DNA from: Sepioteuthis lessoniana
Lineage: Eukaryota > Mollusca > Cephalopoda > Myopsida > Loliginidae
NCBI GenBank assembly: GCA_963585895.1
Contig: OY757904.1
Span: forward strand, 7,241,860 to 7,305,859
Reading direction: 5' to 3'
Length of the DNA stretch: 64,000 nucleotides
In this document: piece after piece, positions 1 through 10,621 of the stretch
Layout of the letters: each line of letters begins with the position of its first letter
Numbering within the stretch: the stretch's first letter is position 1
The notes under the pieces: generated by a model
The model's database searches: none
What the model saw: the letters and a program-made list of their open reading frames with translations, nothing else
What the model was told of the DNA's origin: nothing
Program-made: the position numbers and the translations under genes

Positions 1-900
1 GGAATTCAACATTTTTTTTTTATATATTAAAAAAAGTGACGTGAAACCTTTTTGCTTTCTTTTGGTTTTTGTATCATTGCTTTTCTTATGAAAATAGAAT
101 ATTTCGAAACAATGATGTTATGACCACAGATTTATGGATGAAATCTACATTCAAAACATGAAATATAAATTACTAGCTGATATACCCGTTTACATCTGGT
201 AATGGCTAATGACATTTATTAATCATATTTTTAATCAAATGAAGTTAATCTTGTTCTTCATCGCGTTTTGAATATCTATTTATTATTTACAGACCCCCCT
301 CTCCCCAAAAGGCTCATTTTCCCAATGAATTTCAGCTTGTTCACATATTTCTTACTAGTTTAATTCTTTCAAATTGCGTCGGATTATGTGCAATGACAAC
401 ATTTGTTTGATATTATTTGCTGGTAAATACCGAAAGCCGCTAATTCAAACATTAGTAGGAAGACTGATCTACCCCCCCACCATCCCACAACATAGACAAA
501 AAGCATCTGTTCATGAGTTATATTGAATGCTGATGTTGATGTTGATGATGCTGATACAACGGCCAATAGAATGAAACTTTTGTCACACCATATGCTCTTT
601 TTTGTATAAGAATCTATAAGGAAGAAACATTTTCACTGACACCCATAACAACAGCCTATCATGTCGATTCTAAGTTTGTTATAATAACAGTAGACTGGCG
701 CTTTTGAAGATGTTAACCTTCTAAATGATTGTAACAGGACCTTTGTGTAAAATCATAGTTGATTTGTTACACTAAAATAAGAGGCAAACATAGATTTCTT
801 TATTTATAAATTCTCCAACAGAGAATAAAATTGCGAAACTCTGAATACTTTAGATATAAAAATATTTGAGATAATCTAAGATCTAATATCTGAGTTGATT
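1..900. other. AT-rich sequence, no gene seen
   Basis: The only reading frames here are short and rich in low-complexity residues. I see no splice-flanked open segment, tRNA-like promoter or recognisable transposon protein. Confidence 0.6.
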
Positions 901-904
901 AGAT

Positions 905-1345
905 TATTTGGTTTAATGGCATATCAACACTTAATACTTATTTAACGCCAAATCCTTTTTAAATATGATATATTAGTGAATAGTTTGTAGGTAACATTTT
1001 AAACCAGACAAAGCTCATTTGTTTGCACAGTTAAATGGTTTCAAGTATTTCTATCTAATACTAATAAGTCAATTTGATATTAATAAACAGTTCTATTCAA
1101 CCTATTGATGGAACCCTAACAGGTTCTATCATCATCCTAATTCAGGATAGATTCAACCTGGAAATGATAACAATGAAGGGGTTCTTCATATTCCCCAAAG
1201 CTTCAGAGTTAGAGGCTTACCATCAGATAGTTTTGTGTTATTTCTAGGATACTCGTTAGTAGGGAGTCTTAACCCCTCCGCTGAGATACAGTTAGCGTAT
1301 TCTACAGCCCCATCCGACTAGGTTGAAATATCTTTGTAACTACAT
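905..1345 (-). mobile_element. MHT element, copy a (tail type 1)
   Basis: Read on the minus strand, this copy runs from a unique head (about 1345 down to 1110) through one to two units of the 48-bp minisatellite (about 1085-1020) to a tail at 950-905. The tail has the hairpin arms GGCGT...TGATATGCC seen in other copies. The region just before the hairpin also resembles the 3' UTR of LINE-C at 27262-27415. No coding capacity is visible. It lies head to head with copy b. The family is not one I can name, so the element type (non-autonomous retroelement) is inferred from its tail. Confidence 0.55.
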
Positions 1346-1399
1346 AGTCTAGGCAAATAAATCTAAACAGGTTTAACAGAAATTATATAGATTTTTTTT

Positions 1400-1905
1400 C
1401 TGAAATACCCTATAAGACCCTCCAAAACAAGTGCTCTGGATATGAAATTAAACCATCTGATTGTGAGGCTCTAGTCATGGAGTTTGGGCGATGTGGAATA
1501 CTCCTTCATTGCCATTATTCCCATGTCCACTTTGACTCGGAGTGGTAGTATTGTTACAGTCCAATCTACGGGTTAAATAGAATTATCTAATCATTAACTA
1601 TACTTGAAACCATTTAACTGTGCGCAAGGAAATGATTGATATTAAATGGAATTATTAATATTACATAGCAACACTTGGAACCATTTAACTGTGTGCAAAC
1701 GAATGAATAATGTTGAATAGAATTATCAATGTTAAAAGGCAACACTTTAAACCATTTAACTGTGTGCAAACAAATGAGCTCTGGTTCGTATTTAAAATAT
1801 TACCGACAAACTATTCGTTTACAAATCATATTTATACAATATATCTATGTATTGACAGGATTCGACATTAAATAACCTACAATGATTGATATGCCATAAA
1901 AGACA
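1400..1905 (+). mobile_element. MHT element, copy b (tail type 1)
   Basis: The head is recognisable from about 1415 (a segment reading CATCTGATTGTGAGGCTC and then a part containing GGAGTGGTAGTATTG). Three diverged minisatellite units follow at about 1590-1775, each containing ACTTGAAACCATTTAACTGT or close variants. The tail at 1865-1905 has GACATTAAATAACCTAC and then TTGATATGCC, ending in an (AACC)n microsatellite. About 150 bp before the tail matches the LINE-C 3' UTR at 27262-27415 in order and content. That suggests this element borrows the LINE-C 3' end. Confidence 0.6.
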
Positions 1906-1995
1906 ACCAACCAACCAACCAACTAACCAACCTGTATGTTTCAATTCACTCAAGATTAATTGTTCAAGTAAAATAGATAGACTTTAGTAAATGAG

Positions 1996-2184
1996 TATAT
2001 ACCATATTCTCCCTCCAGCTATAGCTAAATTGTAGGGCAGACTGGGTTCTTCAGCCTTGGTGAGGCAACTAGTCTAGGAGAATGAAAACTCTGAATTCAA
2101 ACCTGTTAACTCCGCTTAAAAAATTGACCTTGTGTCATATCCTGCCCGAGCGGAGGGGTTGGTAAATATGTTATATACCATATT
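1996..2184 (+). mobile_element. SINE-1, 5'-truncated, with TSD
   Basis: Only the 3' half of SINE-1 is present (2009-2171), from the CTCCCTCCAGCTATAGC segment to the end GGTTGGTAAATATGT. It is flanked by a 13-bp duplication, TATATACCATATT, at 1996-2008 and 2172-2184. Truncation at the 5' end together with a target-site duplication is the signature of LINE-mediated retrotransposition. Confidence 0.8.
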
Positions 2185-2984
2185 GTGATCAAAAGTATCA
2201 AGACTTATGTCTAATATCTTTAGATTTAAAATTTAAATAAAGACATGATCACACAGCTGAACAACTTAATCATAAAGTGATGATATCTAAACGTTTAAAC
2301 CAAATCTTGACGAGCCAGTGTCAATTCTCAACGCATTTTTCATCAATTTTCTTTGGAGAAAAAGAAACAGGATAATGTAAATGTAATGCACTTCATATTC
2401 ATCTGAATAAGTTCTATACGACTTTTGTTTCCTGAACTGAAAATTCATCGCGAGGCTAAGATTTGAGAACGTGATCATTAAAAGAAATACGACGGCGTAG
2501 CAACATATCATATCACAAGAAGAGGTTTCGAGGTACTTTGACGAAATAAAAACTCGCTGGAATAAGTGCGTTGAATTCCTTGGTGACTATCTTGAAGTAA
2601 ATTAAAGTTTCATTCATTCTTAATTTCTGTGTTGGTAAATACAGTCTCAGTCTCGATATTTTTTAAACATCTTTCGTCTATAGATCTCGACATGCGCAGA
2701 TCCTAAAATAAGAAATGCATCAGTAGTACCCATACTAATACGTAATATAAATACACACTTGTGTCTCTTTGACCATTTATAGAATTCTACAAAATCGTAT
2801 GCATACGATCGGACAGAGGGCGAATACCAATCTAAGATACGTATTCCATCACGAAGCCTGACAATTTCATGAAAATATCCACTATCCGCGAGCACCTACC
2901 TATTGTACACAGTAAGCGGTAGCATCCTTCAAGACGTTGGAATTTTATTTTCTGTCAGTGCATTATGAATTTTCCATTTCTTAT
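2185..2984. other. No accepted gene; one minus-strand open frame
   Basis: A minus-strand frame at 2647-2895 is open for 82 codons with unusually balanced, protein-like composition (it contains HEIVRLRDGIRILDW). It has no ATG near its start and no convincing splice site with a pyrimidine tract. I recognise no family. It could be an old exon or transposon relic, or chance. Confidence 0.3.
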
Positions 2985-3455
2985 GTGCAATCATCATCAT
3001 CATCATCATCATGTCGTGCCGCCAACACGGATATCCCTGACCCTCTCTCGCCATTTCTCCCTATCGTTCATTGCCCCTGGCAGGTCTTCAGGGCTACATC
3101 CCGTATCCTCACATAACTGCTGTATGTATGTTCGAGCTGGTCGTCCTGCTTTTGCTCGGCCATATGTGGGGTCCATAGGAGTACATCACTTATGAACTCG
3201 TCCCTGCTTCTCCTGCAGTAACCTATATGTCTAGTTCGTCTAACTTGAATAGTTTTCGTGATGGGTGGTTGGTGGCAGTATAGTTGGTGCTTTGTGGGGT
3301 GTTGCCTCCAGGACTTGTTCAGTATTGCTCGCAGCATTCTTGTGTAATTGCCGTCTAGCTTTTTCTCCATCCGTTTTGTTAGCGTCCATGTAGTGCATCC
3401 ATATAGCAGTATCGACACGACCGCTGCTTGGAAGCAACTGCGTCAGGTCTGAATT
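2985..3455 (-). mobile_element. LINE-A 3' fragment
   Basis: This is the minus-strand C-terminal end of LINE-A, following the reverse transcriptase domain, and it ends in a (CAT)n run at 2992-3012 that is the (GAT)n tail of the element. Recognisable segments are SILLYGCTTWTLTKRMEKK, GNYTRMLRAILNKSWRQ and RTRHIGYCRRSRDELISD. The frame is broken near 3440, where a short deletion removes the residues before the AVV motif. It is a dead 5'-truncated copy. Confidence 0.85.
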
Positions 3456-4370
3456 CACGTTTAATATATGACAAGTGGCATGCAAAGTTTCACATTTTAG
3501 CTAAAATATCTTAGATTACAATCTTATTCATACTCTTCTTCATTGCATGAAATATGAGACTGTCATGTGACTTTTCTAAAAAGTAAAAAAAAAAAAAAAT
3601 CAGTATGACGCAAATTGACAAAACTCAGTACACGAGATGTGTGGGCAATTACATCTGACATTTAAGACTAAACAGATCACTCTTTAAATTGGTTTAATTT
3701 TTTAGATGAGATTTTGTCAATCATTTAACGAAAATAAATTCCTCCTTTCCCTTTTCTCGCATAGTTAACAACTGCTGTGACACCAACTTAAGAAAAAGAA
3801 AAAAAGAAAAAAACAACAAACAAACAAAAACAAAACAAAACAAAAAACAAAAATGGACTGTTCACCGGAAAACTCAGGACAAAAGGGTATATTTTAGATA
3901 GTACGAAGGTGCAGGTTGTTTAGGTGAGATACAGAAGAGACAGCACTATAAAAATAAAGAGTTTAAAAATTGAGTAACATCGTTTTGCCGTGTATTGCTG
4001 TATTTTATTGGGTTTTATCATGTCTTTTTTGCACAATGTTTTCTTTTCGACTCTTTACATGTGTGTCTACGTTGTTCCTGTGTTTATTTTCAATGATACA
4101 ACCAGTAGAGCCTTTAGACTGCCCGACAGAAATTAACCACTTATTGAATAGGTTTCATTTCTTCCGGTCATAAAGCATTATTCTTCTGTTCTCCGTATTG
4201 TTATTCATCGTTGCTGTTAATTTTACCTGTCCGGTTTTTTTTTAGTTATGAAATTCGACCACTGCGCATTGTTTTGAAAGTTAATAACCAATGTAGCATT
4301 GAAAGGCTATTTAGTGATAGGAGCCGATTTGTAACATTTATATTATACCCCAGGCAAGTTTTTTTTTTTA
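3456..4370. other. AT-rich sequence, no gene seen
   Basis: This stretch contains an A-run near 3587 and an A/C-rich low-complexity run at 3790-3850. The reading frame at 3970-4173 is hydrophobic and low in complexity, with no recognised motif. Confidence 0.55.
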
Positions 4371-4680
4371 CACCTGTATTAGCTATTGGTCTTTCACTGG
4401 AGTTTGAGTGACAACAGGTTTCCTCAGGTCCCCAAGACCCTTCTCAGTATTCTGTCCAATTTCAACAATGCTGTAGTCGGGATTCGTTCTCCAATTTCCA
4501 ACTCATCCAGCCCACTATCTTAGCATTTGGGGAACGTTCCAAGTCTTCCAATAACAATTGGTATCACTGCCACTATCATGATCCACAGCTTTCTTAGTTC
4601 ACAAGCAAGGTCCAAGTATTTATTTCTCTTTTCACTTTCTTTGATTTTCACTTTGTGGTTCTCTGGGGCGACAAAATCTT
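4371..4680 (-). mobile_element. LINE-B 3' fragment, copy m1
   Basis: Minus-strand fragment of the extreme C-terminus of LINE-B. Its 3' end lies at about 4371 (CTTTCACTGGAGTTTGAGTG). Translated on the minus strand it retains the IPIVIG-like segment and the ETIQTT/LLRSARILRRVLE-like end of the protein in degraded form. It is the first of three same-strand pieces arranged head to tail. Confidence 0.75.
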
Positions 4681-5182
4681 TTATTTATTATTATTTTACT
4701 TCTTGTGAGTTTTTCACGCTGGTGTCATGTGATAGTGCTTCACTGGAGTCTAAGTGTCAGTAAATCTCTTTAGGTCTCCAGGACTCTTCTCAGTATGAAC
4801 AATGCCGTAGTTTGGATTGTCTCGATTCGTCTTCCGATTTCCAACTCATCTAGCTACCTTACCAAGACTTTGGAAACTGTTCCAAGCGCGCTAATAACAA
4901 CTATCATCATCATCATCATCATCATTATGTTTCACAACTTTCTTCGTTCTCTGGAAGGTGCAAGTACTTGTCTCTCATTACGCTTTCTTTGATTTTCACT
5001 TTGTGGTCCTCAAGGGCAGCAAAGTTCACGATGCTGCAAGTTCTTTTTTTTTGCGAATTATCACAAGGTCCGGTCTTCTAGCCGGGATTAGGTAATCTGT
5101 TTGTATCTCAAAATCCCAGAGAATTTTGTGTGTTTCGTTATCCTGGATGGATTCTGGTTTGTGCATATACCATTTGGTAGTA
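4681..5182 (-). mobile_element. LINE-B 3' fragment, copy m2
   Basis: A second minus-strand copy whose 3' (AAT)n tail begins at 4681 and abuts copy m1. It extends 5' to the WYMHKPESIQ segment (about 5180). The endonuclease-like segment ARRPDLVI is visible near 5075. A (CAT)n run at 4903-4927 lies inside the segment before the IPIVIG motif and seems to have grown from the local ATCGTCACC-type sequence. Coding is broken throughout. Confidence 0.8.
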
Positions 5183-6185
5183 TTATTATCATTATAATTA
5201 TTAGTCCTTTTCAAGTTTTTCATACCAGCGTTAGCCGATGGCTTCTCAAGGGAGATGGAGTGACAGCAAGTCCTCTTAAGTCTCCATGATTCTTCTCAGT
5301 ATTTTGACCGATCTCGATAAGGCACTAATTACAATTGATATAATCGTCACTTTTATGTTCCACAGTTTTTTCAATTTCCTAGCAAGGTCCAGGTACTTAT
5401 CCTTCTTTTCACTTTCTTTCAATTTTACTCTGTGGTCAATTGAGACAGCAAAGTCCACAATTTTTTGTTGATTATCACCAGATCTGTTTGTCTGGCTGAG
5501 ATTTGGTGATCCGTTTGTATCTCAAAATCCCTGTGTATTTTGTGTATCTCATTCTCCAGGACAGATTCTGGGTTGTGCATATACCATTTGTTTGTATGCT
5601 CAAACTTCAATTTCTTGCACAATTTTCAGTGGATCCCCTTGCCCACCCAGTCGTGTCTAGCCTTGTACTCTTTATGTGCTAATTTGCTACTTTCGCTTAT
5701 TATGTGATTGATCGTTTCGTCTCTTTCACCACTGCTGTTTTGCTGCGTCTTATCAATTCTTACTTTGATATGATTAGTCCTTATGGCCTTGTTTTGTGCT
5801 GCGATTAGAAGAGATTCGTGTGAGATGTGGCTTATTTGTCGCTTAAAACGTCCATAGAGTTGTTTTTGTTCCCGTTTTTGTTTTCTGGTTATTTCCAGTC
5901 TGCTGATCCTCGTGTCGTCAGTATTGTTTCAGGTGGCTGTAATCAGTCTTCCTCCATACATTTATATGAGATCTTCAAGTCGTTGTATTGATACGTCAAC
6001 GATGTCTTCAGTGCTGGCAAGTCCTCTTCCTCCTTCTTTTCTTGACACATATAATCAGACAACGTCATCTCTAGGATGTAAGGCTTTATGCATGGTCATT
6101 AGTTTTTTGTTCCCTGGTCCATTTGTTTAAGTTCTTCTCTGGTCCACTTCAAGAATGGCCCCGAGTATCTTACTAGGGGGTGGAG
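5183..6185 (-). mobile_element. LINE-B 3' fragment, copy m3 (about 1 kb)
   Basis: This is the longest of the three minus-strand copies. From 5' (6185) to 3' (5183) it shows a post-RT linker (KKLMTMHKALHPRDDV at about 6110-6060 and LYVSRKEGGRGLAS at about 6045-6005), a basic stretch, a zinc-knuckle region that has lost its first cysteines (about 5750-5690), WYMHNPESVLENEIHKI (about 5595-5540), and a degraded endonuclease motif reading ARQTDLVIINKK in place of ARRPDLVI. The 3' end carries the hairpin-like CCAGCG/AGCCGATGG segment and then an AT-rich triplet tail at 5183. Several frame breaks make it dead. Confidence 0.85.
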
Positions 6186-6394
6186 GACAGCCCATTATTA
6201 TTATTATTATTGTTGATTTTGCCACCACTCACCCAGGTCGTAATTTTTAGGACATCGAACACCAGACTCAGGGAAGTCTGTTTTTTCGTAGCAATTGCTT
6301 CACGATCTGTCCACAGCTGAGTTATTTTTGTTGGATGTGGTTGTCAGGAATTTAATGAGCTCTGCATATGTCCCATACACACTTAACAGTGTTT

Positions 6395-6888
6395 AAATCT
6401 GTTGTCAGACCTGACCGAAAAAATGAAATGCAGTTTCTTCCAAGCAGCGGTCGTGTCGATACTGCTATGTGGATGCACTACATGGACGCTAACTAAACGG
6501 ATGGAGAAAAAGCTAGACGGCAACTACACAAGAATGCTGCGAGCAATACTGAACAAGTCCTGGAGGCAACACCCCAAAAAGCAGCAGCTGTACGGCCACC
6601 TACCACCCATCACGGAAACTATCACAGTTAGACGAACCAGACATATAGGACACTGCTGGATAAGCAGGGACGATCTCATAAGTGATGTTCTTCTATGGAC
6701 CCCTTCACATGGCCGAGCAAAAGCAGGGCGACCAGCTCGAACCTACATAGAGCAGCTCAGTGAGGATACGGGATGTAGCCCTGAAGACTTGCCAGAATCA
6801 ATGAACGATAGGGAGGAGTGGCGAGAGAGGGTCAGGGATGTCCATGCTGGCGGCACGTCAAGATGATGATGATGATGAAATCTGTTGT
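6395..6888 (+). mobile_element. LINE-A 3' copy with 11-bp TSD
   Basis: The element body is 6406-6877 and is bounded by the direct repeat AAATCTGTTGT at 6395-6405 and 6878-6888. It encodes an uninterrupted 154-codon C-terminal piece (stop at 6864) that includes SILLCGCTTWTLTKRMEKK, AILNKSWRQHPKK, RTRHIGHCWISRDDLISD and GRAKAGRPARTYIEQL. The body ends in a (GAT)n tail. The intact frame and perfect duplication point to a recent insertion. The host sequence on both sides is one unclassified segment that the insertion splits. Confidence 0.9.
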
Positions 6889-7915
6889 GTGTAGAAACCT
6901 GCAGGATGACGTAGAATTAACCAAGTATTCCCGGAAGCAGTATTGTCTTCTGCACACGAAATAGAATTTTGCTGAAACAACTATCAGGAGACAGGATAAG
7001 CATTAAGGGTTACAGTCTGCTGGCAACAATATTTGTGCATATCACACCTATCAAAGATGGACTCCAATGGCACTAGTGATCTATGTCAACTCGGACAGAA
7101 CACAATCCTCACCCACAATAGAGCCATCACTAGTTTACAAAACAATTAGCTGACAAGTTGGATCCGTAGCTTCTTCTCTACACAGGAACTCAACTGTCTT
7201 CTTGAAAGAGATGGAAATGTGATTCGTCTGACCCGGTGACACACTGCCTGTTTTCAAATAGCAAAGTACTCTGACTTAAGTGAGGTGTAGTAACCGATGC
7301 CATGATGTCAATAGTGTTACAATTATTAATCGATAATTTTGAGACTCCATGGAATGCAGATTATCTTGACAGTGCATTGATTGCTGGATGAGGTAACACA
7401 AACGTTCAGACGTGATTTGACGCAATGTCGAGTGGTTACAATTGTTATTAGTCACCAGTGGTTCTGTTCTTGCATCATCTGTGCGTGTGTGTTGGATTTC
7501 TGTTCACAATTCACTTATTCCTGGTATGTCTTTACTATTGCTGTCTAAGAAAAAAAAAAAATGAGACTAGCTGCCACCTCAAAATGTCCCCATCTTTTTT
7601 ATCACCCAAAATCATTTCACAATTGGGACACTATAAGCTCTCCTGTCCCTTCGTGAGATGATGCATATACTTGTAGATGCGAACGTGTCTATATGAGCAT
7701 ATATGCGTATTGGCATATCGTATCTATATGTATTTGCATATTGATGCGAGAGTATCTGTGTGGGTTGCGGGAGCAGAGGTAGCACATATGTATATGCATG
7801 GATGTGTGTGTATAGTAGTATCAGTGAATAGGTTAATAAGTTAGGAAGGTTGGTAGATTTTAATTGATGATAAAATAGAAAGAGAAGGAATCCTCGTTGG
7901 AGGCGAAAGGGTTAT
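6889..7915. other. Unclassified sequence, no gene seen
   Basis: This is the other half of the segment interrupted by the LINE-A insertion. It is less AT-rich up to about 7420. It then passes into TATG/TGTG cryptic repeats at 7665-7820. No recognised protein motif was found in either strand. Confidence 0.5.
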
Positions 7916-8404
7916 TTTTTTTTAATGTTCTGTCATTTGGTGCTTGTACGGTCAGAGGCCAGTTGCCTAAAATATAGTTTTCTAAGTTACTTTAATTCTT
8001 GGAATTCCACTCAAGAATAGGTTCCTATATATTCAAGGAAGCAATCAGGAGTTGAGACAGATGTGTTGTGGCGCTTGGTGATAACGGTTAGGTTCTCCTC
8101 CACCTATAACACTGTGATTGGTCACTAGAAAAAACATAGACAAGTTGCAGCCTTTGGTAGTGGTGGTTGTGCTGCCGGGCCATTAGCCCACCCCGTGCAC
8201 CATAGTTGGTCACAATAAGAACATAGTAGAGTTAGGAGTCGGCTTTTAGACATAAAATAGGACAGACAACTGATTAAGTATTCATCTGCTGTCCATATCG
8301 CGATAGGATGAGCATTCAAGCCCAAATTGCGAAGTGTCATGCCCTCCCCCAAAACAGAAGATAAATTACCATTAATAAAGACGGTCATACGTATCTATTC
8401 TATT
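7916..8404. other. Unclassified segment, possibly repeat-derived
   Basis: GC content is a little higher here than in the surroundings. The minus-strand frame at 8125-8388 is open for 87 codons but matches no family I know. No tRNA-like promoter boxes could be placed confidently. Confidence 0.3.
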
Positions 8405-8635
8405 ATTCGTTTTTACTTATTCTTTTTTACTTTGTGAAGTTGATCCGTGGCTTGTACAGTTTCGACCAAATTTTGGGACCAATAGATCTCTTTTTGGAAA
8501 CAGTCACAACGTGGTGGGAGAGATATCCGCTTGCCAACCAGACTGGGCAGGCCGTAACAAATAATGCCGCGGTCAAACAGTATTAAATCTGACCTGTTTC
8601 CCGGAGTTTCCACAGCTTGTGTCATACCTCTAATC
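8405..8635 (-). pseudogene. Possible Tc1/mariner-type HTH relic
   Basis: A minus-strand frame of 70 codons starts with MTQAVETPGNRSDL and continues FDRGIICYGLPSLVGKRIS. That recalls the N-terminal helix-turn-helix of Tc1/mariner transposases, where a FDRGxIxGL-type segment is followed by a basic region. The second half no longer aligns, so if the assignment is right this is a decayed N-terminus. No terminal repeats were located. Confidence is low because it rests on one short motif. Confidence 0.25.
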
Positions 8636-8639
8636 CCTC

Positions 8640-10305
8640 CGCTACACTGTCACAACTATACTATTTATTGCATCACATATAAGTCATCAAGCTGAGTTCA
8701 TTCTTACTATTTGAAAAGGGCCAATTCATACTGCTGCCTCTAAAACAACAGAGTGAATAAAATTATATACTCACTAGAGTGATCATGTCACGCGCATATT
8801 GGGATAACTGTATACATTAACATTGATTAACCAGTAGTGTTCACAGTAAACAAAATAATTATCATTAACCTGTTCATAATCTTCTCGATTACTTGCGCAG
8901 TTCATCGATCCTAAAACATAGATAAATCGATGAACTTCTAATCAATATCCGATGTACGAATAAAGTTTACAGGTATAAGAAAACAAATAGAGTGGGTACT
9001 TTTTCAAGTTTATGAGCAAAGTTTATTTTCTATATCAAAACCTGAAAGCTGTATGAATTACAGATGATATAAGTAAAAATGAATTACAGATGATATAAGT
9101 AAAAATGAGATCCTTAATTCCAAGCACTTGTTATTCTCAGATGTTCAGCCAACCGTTCAGACGTATCCTTTTTTAAATAAATATTGACAATTTAGATTAA
9201 ACTAGATAAAATAGTTTATATAAAGTAAATTGAAGGTTTCCTATGCGTATTTAAAACAAATATAAATATTGCTGGTATCTATGAAAAAATCCGATATTTG
9301 TTACCGCAATAGTGCATTAATGGCACACCGTAGAAAGATTTTGTTAGTGTGAAAGAGTTAAAATACTTTAAGTTGGAGAATAAAATAATTTCTTGCCGAA
9401 TTTTCAAATCAATGATCATAGTAAGAGATCGTCGTAATCACTATAATTTCTCAAAGGATATAAGTATTAAATTATATATATATATATATATATATAATTT
9501 CCGCTCATTTACTTTCTTATTTACCATTAATTATAATATAAGTCATTTAAAAAGATTGTGACTTAATGATTGCAGAGGACAACCTTTAAGTAAAAAATAA
9601 TTTATTTAGCTTTCACTCATAAGATCTGGTTCTTTCGAACCAGTAAATTATATCCAAGTTGTATCGAAAGAAAATATTTTTCTTCCCCTTCAAACTCTCA
9701 TAAAAAAGATTTTGATGTATTGAATATTCCTGTCAGCTTGGTTGCAAATTTGTTCTCTCGTCCAAAGAAGAGTAAAAAATGTTAAAAATAATAAGGAAAC
9801 TCTTATTTTCTTCAAAACTAATCCCTTGGCATTTTAGCGAATTTAGAAGTAAAAAACTTCTGAAAGTACGCTTTTGATATTGTGTGAAACTGCAACGACA
9901 TATTTCTATTAATGCCCCGTAAGTCATAAGATGAATTTTCAATTTAGTTAACAAGAAAAAGTCTCATGGAGCTTTGTGAGTATAGATGTATTGCACTTGC
10001 ACAGTCCTCTGCTTTATCAAAAACTGCTGTTCCTATCGAAACTGGCTTCATAATTCTTTTTCAATTAGCACTGCTCAGCTGTGCATGCGTCATTTGAAGT
10101 TTACATTTTAAAATGAAAAAAAAAAAATCGTATATATTGAACAATTGGTGAACTAAATAGTTCAATATAATATATTATATAAGTTATCAATTAACTGTCG
10201 AGAAATTTAATCTTTGCCAATCAGATAGTTTCGGGAATATATGTGAATTGATTCTAATTTTAATCATAAAAATAAAGCAAAAGACATTGACTTTAACTTC
10301 AAACG
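8640..10305. other. AT-rich sequence, no gene seen
   Basis: Apart from the 26-bp duplication at 9055-9106 and a short (TA)n run at 9473-9495, no structure was recognised. Reading frames here are short and lysine/phenylalanine-rich. Confidence 0.55.
9055..9106. repeat. Exact 26-bp tandem duplication
   Basis: The unit beginning GAATTACAGATGATATAAGT is present twice without change, at 9055-9080 and 9081-9106. This is a recent slippage or repair duplication. Confidence 0.85.
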
Positions 10306-10309
10306 TATT

Positions 10310-10568
10310 TCTACATTGATTGATTGATTGTAATGGCAAGCAAACCCATATAGGGTTATTTTATGCATAGAGGTAAGGGAATGGAATTTACATTTATATT
10401 TTTTGCGTTTTTGTTTTTTGAGAAATTTTGCATCTAATACAAATAATTTGTATACAGTTATATGATTTCAAGTATTTCAATCTAATACTAATTATGATAC
10501 AGTTTCAAATGATCATTTCTATTTAATAATAATAATTTATTTGCACACTGTTTTATGTTTTTAAGTGA
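10310..10568 (-). mobile_element. MHT element, copy c (tail type 2)
   Basis: On the minus strand the type 2 tail occupies 10365-10312 and ends in (AATC)n. Its hairpin is damaged (ATGCATAAAATAACCC...GGGTTTGC..TGCC). Upstream of the tail are two minisatellite units (10450-10550) containing ATACTTGAAATCATATAACT. No head is recognisable. The element abuts the (AAT)n tract at 10569. Confidence 0.5.
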
Positions 10569-10569
10569 C

Positions 10570-10620
<51 letters not shown>
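10569..10620. repeat. (AAT)n microsatellite
   Basis: About 17 AAT triplets lie directly upstream of a plus-strand LINE-B copy. The same triplet is the 3' tail of LINE-B, so this tract may be the remains of an older copy's tail into which the next copy inserted. Confidence 0.85.
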
Positions 10621-10621
<1 letters not shown>

